Source: Haloferax mucosum ATCC BAA-1512 (GTDB taxonomy: Archaea; Halobacteriota; Halobacteria; Halobacteriales; Haloferacaceae). From it: a DNA stretch of 64,000 bases. The stretch lies in the NCBI RefSeq assembly GCF_000337815.1, contig NZ_AOLN01000006.1, forward strand, positions 248,001-312,000. The letters run 5' to 3'. Within the stretch, counting starts at the first letter, position 1; each line of letters opens with the position of its first letter. Positions 1 through 8,898 of this stretch are shown here, in pieces. Under the pieces are notes generated by a model, which had not been told where the DNA came from, made no database searches, and was given only the letters and a program-made list of their open reading frames with translations. The translations under genes and the position numbers were made by a program.

Positions 1-204
1 CGAGCCTTCGTCCGCGTCGCCTTTGAGACTTACCGCGTCGCTTCCGCACGCACCCATGAGTGCGCGCAAAAAGGACGTGCGGTTCGTCGCGTTTCGTCCG
101 GTGAGGACGGTTACCCCCGGTGAGAGAGTGACAGTGCGCTCGTCGATTCCCCCAAGGTTGTTGATTCGAACGGTTGCTTCCTCGTGTGCCTCTGAGTGGT
201 TCAT
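1..204 (-). CDS. sph3: SMC-like P-loop ATPase, N-terminal fragment (Sph3-like, archaea-specific SMC-related protein)
   Basis: The first 68 codons of a gene that runs off the left edge. The sequence starts MNHSEAHEEATVRINNLGGI and carries a P-loop of the form GRNATNRTSF at residues 36-45, the variant typical of the archaea-specific SMC-related family (Halobacterium Sph proteins). These are coiled-coil ABC-type ATPases; in Haloferax volcanii sph3 lies beside rdfA and both affect cell shape. The start codon lies 27 bp after the rdfA stop on the same strand, so the two are probably one transcript. Only the N-terminus is visible, so the coiled coil and Walker B cannot be checked. The family is fairly sure; the exact orthology is inferred from the neighbour. 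Confidence 0.75.
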   Translation of the reverse strand, partial: MNHSEAHEEATVRINNLGGIDERTVTLSPGVTVLTGRNATNRTSFLRALMGACGSDAVSLKGDADEGS

Positions 205-231
205 GTGAAGAGAGATTGTACCCGACGTGTG

Positions 232-873
232 CTACCCGTCATCCTCGTGTTCGCAGTTGCAGTGCCCGGAAGAGAGGAGCGCCGTCGGTGTCAGTCGTGT
301 TTCGCAGTCTGTACAGGTGACGCGGATGTCAACATCGACTTCGTACTCACCGATGGCGACCGCTTGCGCCTTGACGAGCCGGTCGATAACGTCGATGGTC
401 ACCGTCCGGAGCCGCGACCGGAGTTTTCGAATCGTGTTTAGCCCGGATTCGGCCGCGGGTTCGTCGTCGTCAGTGTCACGTTCGACGTTCCGATGTCGCT
501 TGAGGTAGTTGTACACCGACTGGTAGGAGATGATGTCCGCCTCCAGTTGGTCGATATCAACTCCCTTCTCTCGGAGCGTGTTCCGCGCCTCGGTGCGACT
601 CCCGGCGGTCACGTCGTCACTCGTTAAGAGCCGATAGAAGTTATCGACTTCACCGTCGAGGACGTGCGCGCCCGCCTCGTCGAGCGCGGCCCGGATGAGT
701 CGTCTGTTGACGTCTCCTTCGAGTTCGCGGAGGCTCCGCTGTTCTCGACCCTCGCCGAGCCATGCAGCGACGATGTCGTCACCGAGACCGGAGATTCCGT
801 ACCGGTCTGCGATTCGTTCTATTTTTGGGCCCCGACCGCCGCGGCGGGAAACCTTGGTTCCTGTCTTGCGCAT
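232..873 (-). CDS. rdfA: Rod-determining factor RdfA family protein
   Basis: A 213-residue acidic, soluble protein without signal peptide or membrane span. A basic N-terminus (GRGPKIERIADRYG) is followed by a helical domain (about 25-130) and a C-terminal zinc-ribbon-like end with C187xxC190 and C205xC207. This layout matches the haloarchaeal RdfA family, whose H. volcanii member is needed for rod-shaped cells. The gene is first in an apparent operon with the SMC-like gene downstream (27 bp gap), the same pairing known in Haloferax. An AT-rich TATA-like stretch lies about 35-45 bp upstream of the ATG. RdfA has paralogues in haloarchaea, so the sph3 neighbour is the main reason for calling this the true rdfA. 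Confidence 0.72.
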   Translation of the reverse strand: MRKTGTKVSRRGGRGPKIERIADRYGISGLGDDIVAAWLGEGREQRSLRELEGDVNRRLIRAALDEAGAHVLDGEVDNFYRLLTSDDVTAGSRTEARNTLREKGVDIDQLEADIISYQSVYNYLKRHRNVERDTDDDEPAAESGLNTIRKLRSRLRTVTIDVIDRLVKAQAVAIGEYEVDVDIRVTCTDCETRLTPTALLSSGHCNCEHEDDG

Positions 874-1194
874 CCTGGCGTGGTAACGAACGTTTGATTT
901 GCAGTACTGTAAATATTACTTAACAATTATCAAGACTGATAAAGTTAAAAACACGAACCCATTACACGAATGAAAGCACACATCCGTTCAGTTGTGGTTC
1001 GAGTAATCAGACGGTCGAATCTCGCCGGGTGGCCGGGCTTGCGAACAGTTCAGCCCGAGTACGCGGTGTAAAAAAGATGGTGTAATTCCGGTCCGAAATG
1101 ACCGGATTCGACGCGAACCTGCGACCGACCGAAAAACGACCAGAGTACCGCCCCGGCCGGCCGACGATTTCCCGTCTGTCCGCCCAATCGACCG
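874..1194. other. Intergenic stretch with one weak short ORF
   Basis: About 320 bp without a convincing gene. The left half is AT-rich and holds the rdfA promoter. A plus-strand TATA-like TTAAAAAC (944-951) precedes an ATG at 970 that opens a 33-codon frame ending at 1071 (MKAHIRSVVV...). Spacing fits a leaderless start, but the peptide is short, basic and unlike anything I recognise. It may be chance. I see no tRNA or other structured RNA here. Confidence 0.3.
905..918 (-). promoter_or_regulatory. TATA-like promoter element of the rdfA operon
   Basis: On the minus strand the sequence reads AAGTAATATTTAC, 32-45 bp before the rdfA ATG at 873. This is the only AT-rich element correctly placed for the operon and predicts a leader of about 15 nt. 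Confidence 0.4.
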
Positions 1195-2193
1195 CTACTG
1201 CTCTCGAACCGTCAGCCAGAGGTAGACCTCTCGATAGGCGTTTTCGACGCTCGGTGACGTCGGAGGTTGGCCCCTGTAGAGGAGGTACGTCAACCGCAGG
1301 TTCTCACCAGTCATCGTCGGTTGAATCCGGTGGTCTCGGTGCCACGTCTCGTTGTGTTCGAGTCGCGGTGAGAACGTTTCGAGTTGGTCCGATTCGAGAA
1401 CGGTCGTCGAATTGTTCTCGGTTTCGACCCGCTGGAGCAACACGACCACAGTGTAGTTCACCGGCCGATGTTCCTGATTACCGACGCCGACGACGAGCGG
1501 TGCGGACTCGCCTCGGACGAGCGTTTCTGGGTAGTCGTCCGCCACGAGGTCGTCTTCGCCGTCCGCGGTGAGCAGATACAGTTCGCTGAAGGACTCGCCG
1601 TCTTTCGGTCCCGCCACGGCGTAGCCGACGCTCGCAGTTGCGAGGACGAGACTCAACACGAGCACGACGTTCAACACCGCGTCAGTCTTCGAGTCGGGTG
1701 CGAACAGTTCCGCCCGCACCGTCTCGAACCACGCCTCGTACGGGATGGCGAACCGTTCCGGTTCGGGGAGTGCGCGCCGCCGAATCAACGCGACGACAGC
1801 GGTGACGGCGGTGAAACCGCCGATTGCGACGAGAATCGGGACGAGTCGCAGTCCCCACGGGGTGAAGTTGAGCACGAGTCCGAAAAGCGGGACGGTGGCG
1901 ATACTCGTCCCGAACGAGAGCGTCGCCCGCTCGATGCCGTCGATACCGCGTTGGTCGTCCGGCGAATCCGTGGTCGGCCCGCGTTCGGGAAAGAGCGCGG
2001 CTACGAGCGTGTACCCGGGGACGAAAAGCAAAAACGGAAGCCCGATAGCGTCTCGGAGCACCGTCTCGTTGAGTCCGGGCGTAAGCGCGACTATCGCCGT
2101 GAGCGCGACTGTTGCGAACACGGCGGCGAGGTCGGCCGGGAGCGTTCGAATCTGCTCGGGGAGGTAGAGTTGCCAGTCTGAGCGCGCCGCCAT
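1195..2193 (-). CDS. DUF1616 family membrane protein
   Basis: 332 residues. The N-terminal half has four hydrophobic segments (about 23-42, 47-70, 90-115, 120-145) including the family-typical LPFLLFVPGYTLVAALFP stretch. A further membrane segment near 175-190 is followed by a C-terminal extracellular domain (about 195-330) with NNSTT-type glycosylation sequons. This layout is that of the archaeal DUF1616 family; its biochemical role is unknown. The gene follows the large signal-peptide protein upstream by 32 bp on the same strand, so the two are probably co-transcribed. It lies at the edge of the MoxR/DUF58 envelope cluster, which suggests a role in surface assembly. Confidence 0.8.
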   Translation of the reverse strand: MAARSDWQLYLPEQIRTLPADLAAVFATVALTAIVALTPGLNETVLRDAIGLPFLLFVPGYTLVAALFPERGPTTDSPDDQRGIDGIERATLSFGTSIATVPLFGLVLNFTPWGLRLVPILVAIGGFTAVTAVVALIRRRALPEPERFAIPYEAWFETVRAELFAPDSKTDAVLNVVLVLSLVLATASVGYAVAGPKDGESFSELYLLTADGEDDLVADDYPETLVRGESAPLVVGVGNQEHRPVNYTVVVLLQRVETENNSTTVLESDQLETFSPRLEHNETWHRDHRIQPTMTGENLRLTYLLYRGQPPTSPSVENAYREVYLWLTVREQ

Positions 2194-2225
2194 CTATCTG
2201 AGCATGGTGCGTAGGGACACAAAAA

Positions 2226-4379
2226 TCAGTTGGTAGACGTGTTCGATTCGGTCGCATCGACCAGCGCCCGCGCCGTCTCGACGAGTCGTTCAGCCTCGTC
2301 ATCGGACACTGAGACGCCGCTGTACGCCGCCAACTCGTAGCCGGCGGTGAGCGATTCGAGCGAGTCGGCGGAGCCGACGCCGGCATCGACACACTGTTCG
2401 TAGAACTCCCAGTGCGTCGCGGCGTCGTCGATACCGGCGTCGGCCGCGAGTGCCCGCCTCGCCCCCGCGTAGGCGACGACGACGGCGTCGTTAGGGCACC
2501 CCGAAGAGAGCGAGTCGGACGCCGAGTCGAGCATGGTGGGGACCGCAGGAGTCGGCGCGGGCGACGTTCCGCCATCGACGCTCGGGGCGACTGACTCGGC
2601 GGTGCCACCGTCGGAAGCGGCTGTCTCGCCGTCTCGCCGGAGGAGAACCACCGCGACGAGTCCGACGACCGCCGTGCCGGAGACGACCCACAGGAGGTCG
2701 GTCAGCCCGAACGGAAGCCCGCCGCGTGCCGACCCACCGCCGTTGCCCGGCCGTCGGACGGTCGTCGTCGCCGACGCGGATTCGAGATTCGTCCCGGTGC
2801 CGTCGAACGCGGCTGAGACGGTCGCATTCGCCGCGGTTACGTTGGCCGGAAGAGAGACTGTCGTCCGGTACGCGCCCGACGAGTTGGTGCTGACCGTCTC
2901 GACGGGGTGTCCGGCGACGCTGATAGCGACGGGTTGGTCCTCGACGGCCTCGCCCTCCCGCGTTTCGAGTGCCCCGGCGACGACGACGGTTCGGTTCGCG
3001 GACGCGCCAGCACGCACGTCAAGTGTCGTCGCCTCGCTCGTGATTGGGACCGAAACCGACGCCGGTTCGACCCGTACGGCGCGGCCGTCGCGGGCGGGAC
3101 CGACCCGCAGTGTCGCGTCTCCGACCGGCGCGGTCGCGGGGACGGTCCCCGAGAGCGTCGAGTGTCCGCGGCCGTCAGTCCGCGCCGTCGATACCGGCAC
3201 GCCGCCGAGCACCGCCGAAAGCCGGTAGTCCGTAACCGGTGTCTCGTTCACCGACACGGTCGCACGAACCGAGACCGGGTCCGCGTAGCCGGATGCGCCG
3301 GTCGGCGCGTCTGCGAGCGTCGTCGTCGCGGCCACCTGCGTAATCGAGACGGGTATCGCTCGTTCGGAGCGTTGGTACGCCGACGCGTTCGACGGGAGGT
3401 ACCTGACGGTCAGTTCGGACGCGTTCGCGGCCACCCGCGTCGGACGGTACGCGAGTTCGAACCCGCCGTCGGCACCGACGGCCGTCCGAATCCGTTGGTC
3501 GCCGACGGCGAACGTCGCGTTCGTCGTCTCGACCGGCGTGCCGTTGTCGGTGACGAGCGACCCCGTGAGCACCAGCGGGTCGGTAAAGGAGATGTTGCGG
3601 TCGTACGATGTCACGTCGAGTCGGGTTGCGACGAACTCGCGGCCGACGATGTCCCGCCGTTGGGCGGAGATGTTCGACTGGACGGCCGCGAGTCGAGTGC
3701 TCGTCTCGGAGAGGTCGTCGCCGGTCTCGTTCGAGATGCCGTCGAAGGCCGCGATGAGCCGTTCCGATTGGGTTTCACCGGCTTCGTCGAGACGCGACAG
3801 ACGGCGGGCGAGTTCGCGGGCGCGTTCGGTATCGCCCGCCTGTTTTGCCGCCTCGTACTCGCGGCGCGTCTCTTGGAACTCGCTGACGGTGTCGATGTAA
3901 TCGCGTTGGGTCTCTTTGACCGTCTCGTACTCTTCTGTGGCACCGTCGCCTGCGGTCTCGCCTTCGACATCGACGTATTTGCGAAGCGGGGTGTCGTACT
4001 CGTCGCCGAGCGCCGATTTAGCCGCCTCGTACTCGCCGCGACTGAGCCGGAGCGTGCTCGACTCGATTTGTCCGTTCAACGCCCCGGTGAGATAGGAGGC
4101 GAGGCGGTCGAGGTCGTCTTCGCTATCGACCTCGTCGGGGTTCTCGTGGATGACGTCGGTGCTGTTGTTGGTTCCGTCGGCGGTCTGTTGTGGCAGTCGG
4201 CCCGTGTCGCCGAGGGAGTGTGCCGAAGCGACCGACGCACCGTCCGTCACCAGCGACTGCCCGTCGGTGTCCACCGCGAGCATCGCTGAGACGGGGGCGA
4301 CAGTCGCCATCGTGACGGTACTTACAACTAACAACAGCATCGAAAGTAGGCGAATCGAACGACCCCAGTCTCCACGCAC
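2226..4379 (-). CDS. Secreted, membrane-anchored protein with coiled coil, Ig-like repeats and DUF4129-like tail
   Basis: About 717 residues from the GTG at 4379, which puts a good Sec signal (SIRLLSMLLLVVSTVTMA) at the very N-terminus. ATGs at 4433 and 4538 are in frame but add an unlikely hydrophilic extension. After the signal come a charged helical region rich in E/R (about 65-240), several beta-rich carbohydrate-binding- or Ig-like repeats (about 250-560), one membrane span (FGLTDLLWVVSGTAVVGLVA) and a cytoplasmic C-terminal domain resembling DUF4129 (about 620-710). DUF4129 commonly travels with MoxR, DUF58 and transglutaminase-like proteins, as here. It is divergent from the DUF58 gene and sits upstream of the DUF1616 gene. 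The function is unknown, probably envelope maintenance. Confidence 0.75.
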   Translation of the reverse strand: MRGDWGRSIRLLSMLLLVVSTVTMATVAPVSAMLAVDTDGQSLVTDGASVASAHSLGDTGRLPQQTADGTNNSTDVIHENPDEVDSEDDLDRLASYLTGALNGQIESSTLRLSRGEYEAAKSALGDEYDTPLRKYVDVEGETAGDGATEEYETVKETQRDYIDTVSEFQETRREYEAAKQAGDTERARELARRLSRLDEAGETQSERLIAAFDGISNETGDDLSETSTRLAAVQSNISAQRRDIVGREFVATRLDVTSYDRNISFTDPLVLTGSLVTDNGTPVETTNATFAVGDQRIRTAVGADGGFELAYRPTRVAANASELTVRYLPSNASAYQRSERAIPVSITQVAATTTLADAPTGASGYADPVSVRATVSVNETPVTDYRLSAVLGGVPVSTARTDGRGHSTLSGTVPATAPVGDATLRVGPARDGRAVRVEPASVSVPITSEATTLDVRAGASANRTVVVAGALETREGEAVEDQPVAISVAGHPVETVSTNSSGAYRTTVSLPANVTAANATVSAAFDGTGTNLESASATTTVRRPGNGGGSARGGLPFGLTDLLWVVSGTAVVGLVAVVLLRRDGETAASDGGTAESVAPSVDGGTSPAPTPAVPTMLDSASDSLSSGCPNDAVVVAYAGARRALAADAGIDDAATHWEFYEQCVDAGVGSADSLESLTAGYELAAYSGVSVSDDEAERLVETARALVDATESNTSTN

Positions 4380-4540
4380 TACTCGTAGCCAAACGTGCGA
4401 CCGTAATGGACTTTCCCATTTTGGCGAACACATCTGCTCATTGACAATAATTGACAGACAAACGGACCGTCGCGTCTGACACGAGATGGTGACTGCGCGT
4501 CGCCTCGGAGTCACACGGTCGGCGCGGAACACAAACATTC

Positions 4541-4548
4541 AACTTTAG
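4541..4548 (+). promoter_or_regulatory. TATA-like box for the DUF58 operon
   Basis: AACTTTAG lies 21-28 bp upstream of the ATG at 4569, the right distance for a leaderless haloarchaeal transcript. It is the reason for choosing 4569 over the upstream ATG at 4548. Confidence 0.5.
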
Positions 4549-4568
4549 TGCAACGAATCGACACTACG

Positions 4569-5990
4569 ATGCTTCCGACCCGTCGGTGGGCCGCACTCGC
4601 TGGGACTGCGTGCTTCTTCGCCGTCTTCGCAGTCGTTCTCGGGGAGTCAGCGCCGCTTTTCGCCGCGGGCGGTCTCACCGCGTGGCTCGTCGTCACGCAG
4701 TTCGACGCGGTACGGACGATAACGACGGCCGATAGCTCCTTGTCGGCCAGCGTCTCCGTCGATTCTGCGACGGCGTTCGTCGGCGACCGCGCCGCCGTGA
4801 CGATGACCGCGACGCTCTCGGAACCCCTCGATGCACCACTCGACGTCGAACTCGTCGCGCCGCCGAGCGTTGACGCACCCGACCGGGGTCGGCGAACCGT
4901 CACGCTCGAACCCGGTGACACCACCGGTTCGACCACGTGCAGTGTCACGTTTCCCATCGCCGGGCGAATCACGTTCGAGACGGTGCAGGTCCGTATCGAG
5001 GACCGAGCGGGCTGTTTCACCGAGACGCTGACGCTCGATGCCGACGCCCGATGTCTCGTCGAGCCGCCGTCTCCCGAGGGCGTTCACGTCGGGCAGGGCG
5101 GCGAACTGGTCGGTGCGACGTTCGGCGACCACCCGAGCGACCGAACCGGGCCGGGATTAGTCCCCCACGAGACGCGACAGTACGTTCCGGGCGACACCCT
5201 CTCGCAAATCGACTGGCGGACGACCGCCCGGATGAACCAGCCGTACATCCGCGAGTTCGAGACCGAATCCGACTACCTGCTCTCGCTCGTGGTAGACTGC
5301 GGCGCGCACATGAACCGCGGCCCGACGGGGCGGACGATGCTCTCGTACGGCCGCGAGGTCGCACTCGGCTGTGTCAACGCGGCCGAATCCCACGGCGACC
5401 CGATTTCGGCGCAGATCGTAGACGAGACGGCGACGGTGTGGGAGTTCGGTCCCTCGTCGTCGTCGAACGCCTACCAGACGATTCGACGCGAGCTACTGGC
5501 AACCGAACCGAAATCCGGCACCCACAGAGCGGTCGAGTCGTCGCGGCCGGTCGCGCCGACAGACGCCCGCAAACGAAGCCAAGCGCTTGACGGTGATTCG
5601 GCGTTTTCGACGACGCTTCGGCCGTTCCTCTTCGACGGGACGAGCTACGTCTCACGGGTCAGCGACCGGCCGCTTTTCGACGCGGTCAAAACGTCGTGTG
5701 CCACTGCCGACCGCGAAGACCACCTCGTGGTCGTCACCGACGACTCGGCGAAAGTCGAGACCTACGAGGCGGTCGTCGTTGCGGCCGAGCGAAGCAGTCA
5801 GACGACGGTCTTTCTCACGCCGAACGCCTTGTTCGGTGATGCGACGGCACCCGGTGAGAGCGGCGGTTTCGCCGAGTTCGAGGAGTTCCGAAAGCGCCTC
5901 GACCGCCTGCCGAACGTCACCGCCTACGAAGTCGCACCGCGGACCGCAATCGAACTGGCGACGGCCGAGACGGCCGCGACGGTGGAGTGA
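4569..5990 (+). CDS. DUF58 domain-containing protein
   Basis: 473 residues from the ATG at 4569 (MLPTRRWAALAGTACFF). Two hydrophobic N-terminal helices anchor it in the membrane, then a beta-rich region (about 60-165) leads to the DUF58 core. The core hallmark is the GDTLSQIDWRTTARMNQ stretch followed by YIREFETE, near residues 211-235, continuing into a vWA-like fold. DUF58 proteins pair with MoxR AAA ATPases, which are thought to act as chaperones inserting metals or remodelling partners. The MoxR gene here lies about 1.7 kb downstream on the opposite strand. It is followed after 6 bp by a membrane-protein gene, so it leads a three-gene operon. Confidence 0.85.
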   Translation: MLPTRRWAALAGTACFFAVFAVVLGESAPLFAAGGLTAWLVVTQFDAVRTITTADSSLSASVSVDSATAFVGDRAAVTMTATLSEPLDAPLDVELVAPPSVDAPDRGRRTVTLEPGDTTGSTTCSVTFPIAGRITFETVQVRIEDRAGCFTETLTLDADARCLVEPPSPEGVHVGQGGELVGATFGDHPSDRTGPGLVPHETRQYVPGDTLSQIDWRTTARMNQPYIREFETESDYLLSLVVDCGAHMNRGPTGRTMLSYGREVALGCVNAAESHGDPISAQIVDETATVWEFGPSSSSNAYQTIRRELLATEPKSGTHRAVESSRPVAPTDARKRSQALDGDSAFSTTLRPFLFDGTSYVSRVSDRPLFDAVKTSCATADREDHLVVVTDDSAKVETYEAVVVAAERSSQTTVFLTPNALFGDATAPGESGGFAEFEEFRKRLDRLPNVTAYEVAPRTAIELATAETAATVE

Positions 5991-5996
5991 TACCCG

Positions 5997-6506
5997 ATGG
6001 AGACAACCCAGAACCAGCGCATCCCGACGATTCGAGCCGTGTTGGAGTCGAACGAACTCACCCCCGCGGACGCGGTCGGCGTATTCCTACTCACCGCCGC
6101 GTTGACCACGACGAGTGGTCTCTGGGGCGTCGTCGCCGGACTCTCCGTACTCGGCGTCGCGCTCGTTGCGACCGGCCCGGCCACGTTCGTCCTCGCGCAA
6201 CTCTGGGCCGTCTCGTTGCTGTCGGGAGAGACCGCGTTTCCCGTGGCCGCCGCGCAGGTGGCGACGCTCCCACTTCTCGTGAGCGCGACGTGTTCGTGGC
6301 CGCCCGACCGGACGCGCCTCGGGCGGCTGACTGCGGCGTACGTCGTCGCAGGCGGCGGTGTCTGGCTCCTCTGGACGGGACTCAGGTGGCCGTGGCAGTC
6401 CGCGTTCGTCTTCGTCACGCTGGCGGCGTTCGTCTCGTACGCGCTCCACCGGTACGAACTCGTCGCGGTCGGTGCCGTCACCCCGGACCCGGAGGCCGAC
6501 CGATGA
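5997..6506 (+). CDS. Multi-span membrane protein of the MoxR/DUF58 cluster
   Basis: 169 residues with about five hydrophobic helices covering most of the chain after a short polar N-terminus (METTQNQRIPTIRAV). It resembles the small integral-membrane proteins regularly found between DUF58 and MoxR genes in haloarchaea (DUF7519-like, from memory and not tested). It starts 6 bp after the DUF58 stop, and its TGA overlaps the next gene's ATG (ATGA), so translation is probably coupled. No catalytic motif is visible. The role is unknown, probably a membrane partner of the DUF58 protein. Confidence 0.75.
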   Translation: METTQNQRIPTIRAVLESNELTPADAVGVFLLTAALTTTSGLWGVVAGLSVLGVALVATGPATFVLAQLWAVSLLSGETAFPVAAAQVATLPLLVSATCSWPPDRTRLGRLTAAYVVAGGGVWLLWTGLRWPWQSAFVFVTLAAFVSYALHRYELVAVGAVTPDPEADR

Positions 6507-7552
6507 GCGCGGGCGAACCCGCCGACCACCAGCTAGCGAACGGGTCGTCCGACGGAGCCGTCTCGGTCTCGGCTCCCGACACCGACGGCGACGAGCGCGC
6601 GTCCGAACTCACCGCGCTCCGCCGCGAAAACGCCCGCCTCAGACAGCGATACGACAGCCTTCGACAGGGACAGTACCGACAGACGAGTATCGCACTGGCC
6701 GTCCTCGGCGTCCTCGGACTGGTCGGTGGTGCGGCCTTCCCGCCCGTCCGCGACGTGCTCGTCGTTCTCGGCGGTATCGGACTCTTCGCCGCCGCCGTAA
6801 CGCGGTATCTCAGCCCCGAGCAGTTCATCCCCATCGGCACCGGCTCGTCGGTCTTCCAAGCACACGCGTCGAATCACGGAGCCATCGTCAACGAACTCGG
6901 CCTGCAGGAGACGACCGTCTACGTCCCGGACGGGGCGGGAACGGTGCGGCTGTTCGTCCCCGAACACCGGTCGTACACGCTTCCGGAGCCGAGCGCCCTC
7001 CGCGACACGTTCGTTGTCACCGACGACGAGTCGAATCGCGGCGTCACGTTCACCCCGAGCGGCACCGGACTGTTCGACGCGTTCGAACGGAACAGCGACG
7101 GCCCGCTCGGTGACGACCCGGCGACGCTCGCCCGACAGACCACCGATGCCCTCGTCGAACTGTTCGAACTCGTCGAATCCGCGACGGCGGAGACGGACAC
7201 CACCGGCCGACTGACCGTCCGCGTCGAAGGCTGTCGGTTCGCGTCCGCCGAGACGTTCGATACGCCCGTCGCGTCGTTCCTCGGCGTCGCTGTGGCTCGC
7301 GGTCTCGGTACGCCGGTCGTCACCGAAGTTACACCTGGAGACGATGGGAGCTTCGCCGTCACCTGTCGGTGGGACCCGAACACGGTCAGAGATGGGGTCG
7401 GAGACGAAGACGAGAACGAAAACGAGAACGCGACCCGCGTGGCGTCTGAATCGACCGGCGGCGTCAGCGGGGTCGGCGATGTTGGTGACGGCGGAGATGT
7501 CGGTGGGGACCGTGGCGTCAACGGAGCCAACGACACCGAAAAGACGAACTGA
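6503..7552 (+). CDS. Coiled-coil membrane protein of the MoxR/DUF58 cluster
   Basis: 349 residues starting at the ATG that overlaps the previous stop. A polar, acidic N-terminus contains a short coiled coil (ELTALRRENARLRQRYDSLR, about 34-53). Two membrane helices follow (about 63-80 and 83-98), then a 230-residue alpha/beta domain facing the cytoplasm. The tail is low-complexity and acidic (DENENEN, Gly/Val/Asp-rich), likely disordered. I do not recognise a named enzymatic domain. Context says it works with DUF58 and MoxR. Same strand and overlap place it third in the DUF58 operon, which converges on the MoxR gene. Confidence 0.7.
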   Translation: MSAGEPADHQLANGSSDGAVSVSAPDTDGDERASELTALRRENARLRQRYDSLRQGQYRQTSIALAVLGVLGLVGGAAFPPVRDVLVVLGGIGLFAAAVTRYLSPEQFIPIGTGSSVFQAHASNHGAIVNELGLQETTVYVPDGAGTVRLFVPEHRSYTLPEPSALRDTFVVTDDESNRGVTFTPSGTGLFDAFERNSDGPLGDDPATLARQTTDALVELFELVESATAETDTTGRLTVRVEGCRFASAETFDTPVASFLGVAVARGLGTPVVTEVTPGDDGSFAVTCRWDPNTVRDGVGDEDENENENATRVASESTGGVSGVGDVGDGGDVGGDRGVNGANDTEKTN

Positions 7553-7587
7553 ATAGCCCGGTTCGAGTCCTAAGTTCCGGGGTTCGA

Positions 7588-7646
7588 GTTTCGGGTTCTA
7601 CATTCCGGATTCCGGACTCGGACACCGGGTTTCGCGTTCTACGTTC
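7588..7646. repeat. Imperfect 18-bp direct repeat between convergent genes
   Basis: GTTTCGGGTTCTACATTC (7588-7605) recurs as GTTTCGCGTTCTACGTTC (7629-7646), matching at 16 of 18 positions. It lies in the 173-bp gap between two convergent gene ends, together with several CCGG/TTCGAG fragments. The function is unknown. Confidence 0.5.
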
Positions 7647-7725
7647 AGTCTCGGCCCTCGGCCCCCGGCCGCGACCGCACAGCCCCCGATTCGCGCCGGC
7701 CGAGACAACCCGGGTCGGAGTGGTC

Positions 7726-8712
7726 TCAGTCGTCGCCTGCGATTGTTTTCGGCTTCGACTCGTCTAGCTCGACTTCCGGTGTCGGAACGTTCTCGACCAC
7801 TTCGGTTACGATTTCTCGCGGGGTGCGGCCGCTGATGTCGGCTTCGGTACCGAGGACGAGTCGGTGCGAGAGAATGAGCGGAGCGAGCCGTTTCACGTCC
7901 TGCGGAATCACGTAGTCGCGGCCGCGAATCGCGGCGGCGGCCTTTCCGGCCCGCAGGAACGCGAGCGACGCGCGTGGAGACGCACCGAAATCGACCGCCG
8001 AGTGTGTCCGCGTCGCGGAGACGAGGTCGAGGATGTAGTCGAACACCTTGTCATCGACGTGCACGTCGGTGACGACCTGTCTCGCCGTACCGATGTCGGC
8101 GTCGTCGATGACGTTGGAGATGTCGGACGGTTTGAGCGACGGCGACTGGTCGAACCGCTCCAGAATCTGGCGTTCGTCCGCACGCTCGGGCAGGTCAACG
8201 ACGACCTTGAACTGGAAGCGGTCGCGCTGTGCTTCTGGTAGGTTGAACGTCCCTTCGTACTCGATTGGGTTCTGGGTTGCGACGACCATGAACGGATAGG
8301 GGAGTTTGAGCGTCTCGCCTTCGATCGTCACCTGCCCCTCTTCCATCGCTTCGAGGAGCGCCGACTGCGTTTTCGGCGTCGCCCGGTTGATTTCGTCGGC
8401 GAGGACGACGTTCGAGAAGACGGGACCGCGCTGGAGGTCGAACTGCCCGAGGTTTTCGCGGTAGATGTGCGTGCCGGTGATGTCCGCCGGGAGCACGTCG
8501 GGCGTCATCTGAATCCGCTGATAGTCGAGATTCGCGGCGTGCGCAAAGAGATTCGCAATCGTCGTCTTGGCGACGCCCGGAACCCCTTCGAGGAGCACGT
8601 GTCCGTTGGTTAATAACGCGATTGTCAGCGCCTCAATCGCGTCTTCGTTCCCGACGAGGAGTTGTGACGTCTCGTCGAGGATAGCCGAGTATACCTCTTC
8701 GGGAGCACTCAT
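7726..8712 (-). CDS. MoxR-family AAA+ ATPase
   Basis: 328 residues, full length for the family. Walker A is GVPGVAKT (43-50) and Walker B is VVLADEINR (102-110). Sensor-1 (ATQNP) and an arginine-finger region (NLPEAQRDRF) follow, and the C-terminal lid shows the family's SPRASLAFLRAGKA pattern. MoxR ATPases remodel or mature partner proteins with vWA/DUF58 domains. Here DUF58 is nearby on the opposite strand, and DUF4350 and a small membrane protein lie upstream on the same strand. A TATA box at 8740-8748 fits a leaderless start at 8712, so it has its own promoter rather than depending on the DUF4350 pair. Confidence 0.92.
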   Translation of the reverse strand: MSAPEEVYSAILDETSQLLVGNEDAIEALTIALLTNGHVLLEGVPGVAKTTIANLFAHAANLDYQRIQMTPDVLPADITGTHIYRENLGQFDLQRGPVFSNVVLADEINRATPKTQSALLEAMEEGQVTIEGETLKLPYPFMVVATQNPIEYEGTFNLPEAQRDRFQFKVVVDLPERADERQILERFDQSPSLKPSDISNVIDDADIGTARQVVTDVHVDDKVFDYILDLVSATRTHSAVDFGASPRASLAFLRAGKAAAAIRGRDYVIPQDVKRLAPLILSHRLVLGTEADISGRTPREIVTEVVENVPTPEVELDESKPKTIAGDD

Positions 8713-8739
8713 ACGTACTGCTACTCAGCACGGCGGCCA

Positions 8740-8748
8740 CATATAATT
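8740..8748 (-). promoter_or_regulatory. TATA box of the MoxR gene
   Basis: On the minus strand AATTATATG lies 28-36 bp before the ATG at 8712, supporting a leaderless start. Confidence 0.6.
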
Positions 8749-8898
8749 GCGGCTCTCGATGGGACGGCGAGAAACGTCGAACCGGAGTGTGGGAACCGCT
8801 ATCGAAGACCGGGAGACCCGGAAAAACAACTCGACGAGTCCGAAATCCCGCGACACAGCGAGATGAGGCTGTCAGCTGACAAAACGCGCGTACGACTG

